From contig CP136061.1 in assembly GCA_032622095.1 (NCBI GenBank), positions 221,621,148 to 221,685,147 of the forward strand: a stretch of 64,000 nt of DNA, given 5' to 3'. The notes below the pieces were generated by a model. The model made no database searches. It saw only the letters and a program-made list of their open reading frames with translations, and was not told the DNA's origin. Position numbers and translations under genes: made by a program. The DNA comes from Siphonodentalium dalli (lineage: Eukaryota > Mollusca > Scaphopoda > Gadilida > Siphonodentaliidae). Below are positions 11,501 to 23,500 of this stretch, in pieces; within the stretch, counting starts at the first letter, position 1; each line of letters begins with the position of its first letter.

Positions 11501-14500
11501 AATGCCCAATGTCCTGTCGTTTGCATTTGAGCCTGACATTATTTCTAACAATAATTTTGTAAGCATATATATATTACCACAAACTTTTCTTATATTTGTC
11601 AGGTATATGCTCAATACATTGATTTATATGCTTATAACAGCGAATGAGGGCAGAAAATAAACAAAAATAAATGCAATTTTTGTCACAAACAAGATACAGG
11701 ATGAGTTCAAATAATTGGATTTCCTCGTATTATAGACACAATTCAGTACAAGAGCTGGAACCGTACAGGAAAAATTAACCTGAAATCTGTATAAATACAG
11801 TAATGCCCTAAGTAATCGACTCTTTAACTGCAGCAGAATTATGGGTAACTTTTCAGGATTTAATCGGAAATATGGCTTGTTGCCATTCATCGGAAAGCTC
11901 TCCCCGAGAGCTTTCCGATGAATGGCAACAAGCCATATTTCCGACTAAATCCTGAAAAGTTACCCATAATTCTGCTGCAGTTAAAGAGTCGATTACTTAG
12001 GACATTACTGTAGTTTGCACTCGTTTGTTTGATACATTTATTCAGGCTTGATGCTAACCATTGTCTTTTTCCACAGCCATGGAACGAGGTGTGGAGGTGA
12101 AATAGCAGCCAAAGCTGACAATGGGATATGTGGAGTGGGCGTGGCTTATAATGCCAAAATTGGAGGTAATTATATATTGGAAACACTTAAAAGTAATTCA
12201 TGGCTATATATGTTGTTTACTATTTTGTCTAGAAATTGCACTGTATGACTATCAATGATTTTCTTTGAAGTTAAAATCATACTGGTCATATGGCAAAACT
12301 GATTATAATTAGAATATTTGATAGTCACGGTGATTGCTTTATGATTTTTATACTGATGGTGAAGGCATTGCCATATATATTTTGCAATGTGGCACATACA
12401 TGTATGAATGAGGATTGAAAGGCATATATGCAAGCATTGAAAAAGAATCTTATTATACCCCTACTTTCCGAAGAAAAATGGGGGGAATACTGGATTGTCC
12501 CTCTGTCGGTCTGTCCGGCCAAATCCAATTGGCCTTCCAGTTCGATATGTTAACATGGCTTATCAGATACGTATGAAATTTGGTATGGAGGTTTGCCATC
12601 ATGACTGCTTTCAAAGGAGGGGCAATTAACGTTGTTTGCATTTTCAAATCTAGAGTTATCATTCTTTGAAATAGTTTTTTGTCTGTCCGGTCCGTTCTGA
12701 TTTTTTTATTGTCCAACAAGTACAGTAATGCTCTAAGTAATCCCCAAGAGCTTTCTGATGAATGGCAACAAGCCATATTTCCGACTAAATCCTGAAAAGT
12801 TACCCATAATTCTGCTGTGGTTAAGGAGTCGATTACTTAGAGCATTACTGTATTCTGTGTGAAATTTTGTGGTTTTGTTCAAAAATCTAATATATTCCCA
12901 TAACACATGAACCCCTATAATATCATTGAAAAATCCTTTAGATATTTTCTTATCTCTTACTAGTGACTAATAGCTGAATGTCTGACAGCGGTAAACACGA
13001 ATAAGCATGTGCTTCCTGTCAATTTGGCAGCATGCCAATAAAATTACTTTTCATTAATTAGGCAGATTAATACTATTTTGAAAAGCCGCGCATTGCACCA
13101 AAACCAGAAAATACAAAATGATTGATTTGTTCATCAAAGTAAAATTCTTGTCTATCTTCATTGCACTAACGAAAATAGACACAAAAACAAATAAAAATTG
13201 TGGGGACAATATTTTTCGTTGCAATCCTGTATGCATTTTTCAGCTTCCTTTAAGGATTTTGTTTTGTTAAAAAGGCATAAAGCTCTAGTTTTGTCCATGT
13301 GATATACAAGATCTTCAACTCGTTATGTTGGGATAAATTTTTTTATGAAACCTCGTCTATGACTCGTTTTGAATCAAATTTATCAAACTCGTTTCATAAA
13401 ATCTTATATCCCAACATCACTCGTTGGAGATCCTCTATACCCATGGTAGTGTTTGGACTATCAATTGGAAATTTCCAACCTACAGTAATGCTCTAAATAA
13501 TCGACCCCTTAACCACAGCAGAATTATGGGTAACTTTTCAGGATTTAGTCGGAAATATGGCTTGTTGCCATTCATCGGAAAGCTCTCACCGAGAGCTTTC
13601 CGATGAATGGCAACAAGCCATATTAAAGAGGTCGATTATTTAGAACATTACTGTAACACACCCCCTATGGTTGGGACAGCTTGAGGTAAAACACCAAAAC
13701 TAGGTGGGGGTGTTATGTAACTTCTTGCACTCAGGTATTTGGTCCGGTTCTAGGGAGGAGTAATTGGAAAGTGTATGTTGTGGCCAATTTGTGGGTAACT
13801 CAGTTCTTGTTATGATGATCATGAATAACCGGATCCTAGGAGCCTCGAAGTTGACAAAACAGTTCAGATTCACTGATATTTTGAGATGCTGAGTATGTGA
13901 TGAGTTCACGTTAGCCAGAAAATTCATTGTTCTTATATTCATTATTGATAGTTCTCCAATACGGACATTTCGCTTGTTGAAACCATTGTTATGTAAACAA
14001 AACTGTGACAGTGATTTGTCACAAACATCTCTAACAGTGTAGTAAATTCAATTATTTTGTTTGAATATAATTTTCAGAATATTTTTCAGTGCTTTGACAT
14101 TTTCCAATGTTTACCATCCAGTTTCGATTAAACTTTATTGGCTTATTGTACTAATTGGATTTTGATTTGGTAAACTTTGGTACTTTTATCTGATTGGACG
14201 TTTATCAGTAATTCAACTGTAACAGTAATATTTACATTACAAGGAGGTTTTGACATTTTAAATCACATTATTGGAGAGTTATTAATAAAAAAATGAAAGT
14301 AAAAACAAAGTCGATCTATTTTTACATGAACTTATTGATGATAGTTGTATTACAGACTTTTATAAAATGTATGTTACAGTAATGCCCTAAATAATCGACT
14401 CCTGGGTGAACAAATTGGGCGATATAGAAACTGAACAGAAGGGAAAAAGTAACTAAAGCAATGTTAATTTGAGACTACAGATGCTTCCCAGAAGATGAGG

Positions 14501-17500
14501 CCTAAGCAGAATGAGGTCCCCATGGGTGAATCTAGTGTTGCCAGCCTGTGTGGGATAGCGGCACTAAATTCAGCCACTGGGGACCTCATTCTGCAAATGT
14601 CAGACACTCTATCCAGACTCGCTGAGCATGTGACATGCAATTTTTCAATATCTTAGGAATCCGGATCTTAGATGGCAAGGTGACAGACTCAAAAGAAGCA
14701 GAAGCTCTGACCTTTAGGCTCGACCATATTTGGGTCTACTGCGCGTCATGGGGACCAAGGGATGATGGGAAGACTATGGAAGCACCACGACCAATGACGG
14801 CAGCTGCACTACAGACAGGAGTTAAAACTGTATGTGAATAAAGATGTTCCACTTGTTGCTTGTGACTTGTAGCTTGTAGGGATTGAACTGTCATTTTTGG
14901 GAAAAGTCCATGCAAGCATTGAAATACAGTAATGCCCTAAATAATCGACTCCTTAACCACAGCAGAAGTATGGGTAGTTTTTCTCACAGAGCTTTCCGAT
15001 GAATGCCAACAAGCCATATTTCTGACTAAATCCTTAAAAATTACCCCTAATTCTTCTGTGGTTATGGAGTCGATTATTTAGGGCAATACTGTAGTGTGTC
15101 TGTCATTTACAGAATGAGGTCCCCAGAGGATGACTTTATTGATGCTGCCCCACACAAATGTGCCCCCAATGACAACAGCGCCATATCGCCAATAACACAC
15201 ACACCCACTACATTCATTTCTTATATTTATATAGCTTTTTGATGATTTATTCCCATAAAAAAGCTGAGTGTATTCTTATTTATTTTCACAAAATGGCCGA
15301 TAATCTGAGACTAGTTCACACAGGACATTATTATAAAATCATCCTGATATAAGATTTCCAAACTCTTAGCTATGATAATGTGATCGATATAAATAACTGG
15401 TTTCAGATGCAATTCGGCTGAAGTTTAAAAAGCACGCCCAATTATTCTGCTGACCGCTTTTAGTCAGATTAGGTCAACAATTTGTAACTTTATACTGTTC
15501 GTGATACACTCGAGAGATCTCTGCATTATTGGGATGTAAACACCAAGTGACCCAATTGGCAGTTGACCAATGGCCAAACAGGATTTAGTGTATTGCGGCA
15601 GGCAATGCAAATATTTATTTATAGACTCCATTTTTTAACGATCACAATAAATTTCTATTGCTTTTGAAGTTAAAGGGTTTGATAGCTTGACAACTTTGGA
15701 AGAAAATATATGCAGGTAAAACAATCTGGCAATTACAATATCTTACATTTCTAGATTATAGATATATATGGCGAAAGTACATGAAGATAAATCGGTTCCT
15801 ACATTAAAGTTATCTACTGGATTTTCCCCTTAGCAGCTACCGGACCCATTCCCGATACCCCTAGAGGGAAACACTTAATGAATGGAATATGGGTTGGATC
15901 TTGAAATAAAATTAATTTTACCTATTTTTTTAACTCTCAACTTGCACCAATTAAAACTCATTTAGCACCCAATTTCAACAATATGCTGGTAACGTGATGC
16001 AGCTGGTAACGTGATGCAGCTGGTAACGTGATGCAGCTGCTTTCATACAATATGGAAACAAGTTGGGGGCTGTGTCACATGATGTGATTTTAACCAACCA
16101 ACATTCTGCATTTAAGTTCCCGCGTAATTACCCTTTCAGTGCCAGTCCGATTTTTGTATCAACCCATATTTCCTTGATCATTTTTCAAATTTATTGATTA
16201 TAATAATGTGATACATTGATGGAAAGAGCTCTTAGAGCTCTTTCCATCAATGTAACACATTATTATATCAACCCATATTTCCTTGATCATTTTTCAAATT
16301 TATTGATTATAATAATGTGTTACATTGATGGAAAGAGCTCTTAGAGCTCTTTCCATCAATGTATCACATTATTATAATCAATAAATTTGAAAAATGATCA
16401 AGGAAATATGGGTTGATACAAAAATCGGACTTGGCACTGAAAGGGTTAATATTGTCTTGAATATGCGGTTGGTTATATGAATATTATTATTACTCTTTAA
16501 CGAGGACTATTTCAGAGGCGCCATTTATATTTGGGCATCGAATAATTAATATTGGCATGAACATATGGCTGTTATATGAAAATTGGGCCAAATAACTAAA
16601 GATCTCATGTTCCCCCACCAGACACCTCCCTCATCACATGATGAGAGTCTCATCAAACATTATTATTTGAAAATTTATCAAGAATTATCTAAAAAAATCG
16701 AGGCTCAATCTTCCATTTATGCACAGTTATAAATTTAGAATGGTTTCTGTTAACGACGTAATTGTTAAAAGTTATTGGAAAATAAGATTCTACTGATTAT
16801 TCGAGAAAATGTTGAATTTTATTCCAGAAAATTAACTGTTCATATATATATATTTCTAGAATTCTTAGATAAAAATAAATTGCCTCCCATTTTCCATTTA
16901 AAATTGCCTGAGAACCCAGGTATTTATTATTTATGGCCTCATTTTTACCTATGATTATTTCAGGGACGAGGCGGTAAAGGAGCCATTTATGTTTGGGCGA
17001 CAGGTAATGGTGGAATGAATGATGATGACTGTAACTGTGATGGGTATGTCTCAAGTATAGAGTCATTATCAGTTGGGTCCATCACCGAGCTTGGGAAGCG
17101 ACCATACTTCATGGAGATCTGTGCATCCACGTTTGCTGTTGTTCCCACTGGTGGCGAGGAATTCCGGGGTCAAGATAAAGGCCATAATATCATAAGGATT
17201 GTAAGTTAAAACAATTCTTAGCGATCGAATTAGTTATTTTTATATAGATGTATAACTCAATAGCTGCTTTTAGCTTAACACTCAGAGACAAAGTCTTTGC
17301 TGGAGCTATAGTCATCACTTCATGCCATGCCATGCAATATCCCATTTCTGGGGCTACAAAATTATGAAAAGCGGGCATGCAGTGTGCGATTTTATATTTT
17401 ATTTTTTATTTCCGGGGCACGTGCCAACGAATTGTTCCAACTTTGCATTAGCTAGCTCTGGGTCTAATTTCAGTTGCCCATGTTTGTCAAAAATCACCCG

Positions 17501-20500
17501 ATCAAGTATCACTGACATGTATTTGAATGAGATTGCAGTCGCTATTGTCCATGTTTGAAAAAGGTCACCAATTAAAGTAATGAATTGGAAATCTGAACCA
17601 GGAAATGGGTTGATTCGATCTCACTTCTGCACATGTTTGTATAAAAGATTTATTTTAAAATTATTTTGTACCAATTAAAATTTTCCCAGACATTAAAACC
17701 TGAATGAAATGATTGCACATGCAGGATTTCTCGATCATGCGTGCAGGTCTGAGACAAAGAAATTGACTTTGCTTATAAACAGACTTATACATTCCATGAC
17801 TGGACCTTCTAGAAATTTTGGGAAAACCTTGTGCCAATGCATTCTCTTATATATGCAAGTCTTCCATAGGGAGCCTCAGATATATAACCAAATACTAATA
17901 ATATAAATAACTGGAAGAGGACTAATAACATAAATAACTGGAAGGGGACTAATAATATAAATAAATGGAGCTCGGCGATATTTCAATATACATATTATAA
18001 TCGGTAAGATTTTCAATACTGTTACCGTCATTTATTTCGTAATCGGTAAACCTTGTCAAAGACGGAATTATCACAGTTACCAAGTACATTCACTACATTG
18101 TTGCCGATGAATGGCAACAAGCCATATTTCCGACTAAATCCTGAAAAGTTACCCATAATTCTGCTGTGGTTAGAGAGTCGATTAACCCTTTACCCAACAG
18201 AAGGGCCCTGTGCCAATGCATTCTCTTATATATGCGAGTCGACCATAGGTCGCCTCGCATATATATGAGAATGCATTGGCTTAACACATTAAAAATTATA
18301 AAATTGCTAAAGAATGTAAGAAAAAATGGTAAAAAGTGTTAAATTTTTTTTTTTTTTAGGCCAATGCATTCTCTTATATATGCGAGGCGACCTATGGTCG
18401 ACTCGCATATATAAGAGAATGCATTGGCACAGGGCTAACTGTAACTATCACAATGTGGTCAAGGAGCCGGTTCCAATGATATCCATATTTGTATGGTTCT
18501 ATTGAGACAGACCGAAGATATTTTAGGCTGTTGAAGCTTTATTTGGCCGGTTTTGGCCGGTTTGTTGGGTAAAGGGTTAATTAGGGCATTACTGTATTAT
18601 CTTTTCATCTGGCTGTCATCTATTCAGTAACGGAAAAACAATCCAATTAATTGGACCATCAACATCCTAAAGTCTGTCACCGCATTCAGTGGTGCTTGGA
18701 AGACCGTCAGTTATGACTATTTCACCCCTTACTACATACATGCCTATTCTATTATCCCTTTCAGTGCCAGGGGCCGATCTAATCGGCCCTAATTTACGGT
18801 CTGTAAAATTGGCCCTAAAAAAATTAAAACATAATTTATTTATTTTTTAGATTTTTTTGGGTCAATTTTTTTTGGGTATGCTTAAGCATGCTATAGCGAA
18901 TTTAAAAACAAACTGGATAAAACCTTAGGGGCATGTTATAACTCAAAACTATCACCAAGTATTCATAGTAATAATTTTGATGCCCATGAAAAACGTAAGA
19001 TTCCCTGGCACTAAACCTACAAAATAAGTATGTTAAAGAATATAAGACAAAATTATTAAAATTGCAAAAAAATGTAAAAAATAATAAAAAATGATGAAAA
19101 ATTGTTAGGCCAATGCATTCTCTTATATATACGAGGCGACCTATGGTCGACTCGCATATATAATAGAATGCATTGGCACAGGGTATATGGGTTGATACAA
19201 AAATCTGACCTGGCACTGAAAGGGTTATATCTATTTGTATTTGTACTGTTCATGTGTAAATAAAATTATCATATTCTGTGCTGAATACCCCTCAAAAGTA
19301 ATAATATACCATTCTCAATATATACTTCTATAACTTATGGGAGAATTCATTTACAGTAAAACATCTCAAAACTGAACACCCTTCGGACCGACCCTTCTAT
19401 TCGGTTTAGAGAGGTGTTCGGTTTATAGAAAATCGCACTACAATCAAAATATTTTGCCGTAATTACTAAACATTGTCGAAGCACAACCAACTGATTATTG
19501 ATTAATTAAACTGCAATAAAATTCAAGAAGTACCAAATAAAATATAAATAACAGTATTGTATGGTATAATCAGGTATAATACGAATTAAAACATAGTATA
19601 GGAAGACAAAATGCTACCATAAATAAGACAGGATACATGGAAGCGATAAATTTTACGGTGATTCACGTTTTTTGACAATTTTGCTGATATAGTAGCACAG
19701 GTTTCATGCTTTTGTGTATGCGTTCCAATTTAATTAGCGGTCATTTGTTCGGCGAACGCTTTGAACCAGATTATAACAGCAGGTGTCTGATTAGATAACT
19801 GTATGCTTATTTCATACATTGCATGAACAATGGTGACCTCGACACAGAGAATTAGAGCACTTACACTTTGTTTTACATCAATAATTGTGGTGAATTTGGA
19901 GTTTGCTCAAAGTACAGAATGGCAGTGTATTGTCACCAATTTAGTTTTAATCAACTTATCACAAAACCGACCGCTCAGAGTTGAATGTAGACAATAGTAT
20001 GTGAAATCTACCGCACATGCATTCGGTTGGTATTGCTTTCCACATTTTGATTTCGATTTCGAAGGTAAAAATTAATGTATTGTTCACTTATGAACTAAAA
20101 AATCCCTCCGATGTTTGGAATAGAAAGGTTCTGGTTTACAGAGGTAATTTTTAGTGAGAATGCACTTGGGTGAATTCGGGACTGGCATAGTGAGGGATTC
20201 GGTTTACAGAGGGTCCGGTTTGGAGAGGTTTCACTGTAGCAAATAATGGATTAATTCTCATTACCTGACAAAGAGTAAAATCCCTAGGTTTAATTGAATT
20301 CTGAAGATTACACATTCATATATATAGATCTATGAATGACAAATAATCTCAAATCTTCAATGTTTGACAGGTGACCACAGATTTACATCACGGCTGTATT
20401 GAGAATTTTCAAGGGACATCTGCTGCGGCTCCACTTGCTGCCGGCTGTGTTGCTCTCACTCTCGAGGCAAAGTGAGTAAAATGTTTTATTATATGCTTTA

Positions 20501-23500
20501 CAGTGAAATAGAACTAAATGGTCGGAAAATAAATGGCAAGCAAGCAAATATGATCTTGTTATTTGCTTTTCTCCAAGGACATAGCAATGCCACTCTCCAT
20601 GTATTTAATATCTCTCAGAAATGGTATCTGCAATGTTTCCAATAACGAAATTGACACTAGATTGCTAATGACATCTTGACTCCTGTAGTGACTCGTCGTA
20701 GATGCATACATGCAGTGATACACTTGAAATTTCCCCATCGGCTTAATTGTGAATGTGATAATATTTCCCAGTTCCCAGATTTAGACCCCTGAAAATTCCC
20801 GGTCACGTTTTATAAAAAAAAACTGGTAAGATATTTAACCGTTGTTCAGTGTTTTCTCGACATAATTTTAGTGTTTACTCACTGAACCCTCCATGACATG
20901 ATTTTTTAGTAAGACCAGAGAAAGGTCGAAATGTGTCAAAACATTGTTTTTAGCTCAACTTGACAGTCAAGTTTGAGCTATTGCCATATGGGTTGGTTGT
21001 CCATCCGTACTTCCATTGCTCCAGGACGTTTTGTCCATCTTGCCTCTAAAGCTTTGTATCTACACATTGCAAATTAAGTCATGTTCACATCTAGTATTAC
21101 TTAGACATTTAACTTTCTGCATTCCTAATCTCTCCATTGACTGTAACACATGAAATTATCCCCTCTCCAAGTTGAGCTACAGTGTCATTGACACTTTCAT
21201 TTTGTATTGAATTTTGAACTGACAACGGGTAGTATATGGGTCAATTAAAATGAGACTTGGTATGATTTGAATGAGACTGCTGTGAATGTCGCCATAATTG
21301 ATCTCTGCCATCCACAGCGCCCTCTATAAACAATGGAGTTAAATCAGATAAATCTTAGTTGGACTTTGGCTGGTTCCATGGGTTTTATTACATACAAAGC
21401 TTCTGTAACAGAATGTCTCTATTGTTTATATAACACAGCATACAATCTTGACAATAACATTCTATTCACATAATATATCAAAGAACAAAGTCTGTCTGTA
21501 TATTAATTAATATTCTTTTTTTTTAATGGCGGTACAGTTAATGAATGTGACTTATATAATAATTTTAACAGCAATACCCACCACCAATGCCTTCCGTATC
21601 TATACCTTCACTCTTTTTCAGTATAATTGTCATCGAGAATCTAACAATACAGTGTGATGTCATGCAGGCATTAACAAATTGCTCTCTCCTGAATTTTTAC
21701 CTTCAATCTATCTTCAGCCCAAATCTAACATGGCGTGATGTTCAGCATATTGTGGTGAATACAGCCAAGCTCACAAATACGGACGACAGTTGGCTCATAA
21801 ATGGGGCAGCTAAACATGTCAGTCACAAGTACGGCTTTGGTGTGATGGACTGTGGTCACATGGTCCAATTAGCCCAAGGATGGACTAACGTCCCAGAGCA
21901 GCACATCTGTCACACCCCCATGCAGACCAATGAACAGTAAGTATTGAAGCATGGCTTAACCCTTTACCCAACAAACCGGCCAAAACCGGCCAAATAAAGC
22001 TTCAACAGCCTAAAATATCTTCGGTCTGTCTCAATAGAACCATACAAATATGGATATCATTGGAACCGGCTCCTTGACCACATTGTGATAGTTACAGTTA
22101 TGCCCTGTGTCAATGCATTCTCTTATATATGCGAGTCGACCATAGGTCGCCTCGCATATATAAGAGAATGCATTGGCCTAAAAAAATCTTTTTTAACACT
22201 TTTTACCATTTTTTCTTACATTTTTTAACAATTTACTATAGTATATGCATATGGATAGTAACTTCACTGCCTTGTGGCGGTTATGGCCCTCCACCTTCAT
22301 GACAAATTTATTTTGATATACATATTGGTTGTTTATTTAATAAACAGCCCATTGAATATGAACTAGTGTTTTTAGTTGTCTATGAACAAGCTTATCCTTA
22401 CCATTTTTTCTTACATTCTTTAACAATTTTATAATTTTTAATGCATTGAGCCAATGCATTCTCTTATATATGCGAGGCGACCTATGGTCGACTCGCATAT
22501 ATAAGAGAATGCATTGGCACAGGGCCCTTCTGTTGGTTAAAGGGTTAACATGATTAGTGAATGGACAAGCCTTGCAGTAGTGGGCCTGTCATTTGCAGAA
22601 TGAGGTCCCCAGTGGTGAATTTAGTGGTGCTATCCCGTATGGTGGGCTAGCATCACCAAATTCACCCTCTGGGAACCTCATTCTGCTGAGGCCTGATCAA
22701 CTGCCATATGGGAGACCTGGGCACAGTGGGGAATCACCTGGTTTCGAGGTTGGTGAGTACCACACGTAATTCAAAATGGCCGAGGCCAGTGCAAATGTAC
22801 AAAAACATAGCATTTTGACTGTTACGAACATATGCTAGTTTATTTTTAAAACGAGTTGATACATTATTTGTTCGGATTTGACCACCCACCCACCCCGGGA
22901 TATGTGCCGGAAGAAAAAAAATTCACCCCCCCCTGTTTAAATCAGAAAAAAATGAATTAACCCTTTCAGTGCCAAGTCCGATTTTTGTATCAACCCATAT
23001 TTCCTTGATCATTTTTCAAATTTATTGATTATAATAATGTGATACATTGATGGAAAGAGCTCTAAGAACAATGTTCAAGGAAATATGGGTTGATACAAAA
23101 ATCGGACTTGGCACTGAAAGGGTTAAGTGTGTCAAGTTAACCCTTTACCCAACAGAACGGCCCTGTGCCAATGCATTCTCTTATATATGCGAGTCGACCA
23201 TAGGTCGCCTCGCATATATAAGAGAATGCATTGGCTTAACACATATTAAAAATGATAAAATTGTCAAAGAATGTAGAAAAATATTTTATGTTCTTCAGAA
23301 TCTAATTAACCCGAGATATAAGGAGAAGAGCGGGAGAGGGGGGCACTCAAGGATAAGCTTGTTCATAGACAACTAAAAACACTAGTTCATATTCAATGGG
23401 CTGTTTATTAAATAAACAACCAATATGTATATCAAAATAAATTTGTCATGAAGGTGGAGGGCCATAACCGCCACAAGGCAGTGAAGTTACTATCCATATG

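Noticed and set aside
16964-17200. Identity as PC2
   Set aside because: PC2 has Asp at the oxyanion position. This gene has Asn in WATGNGG.
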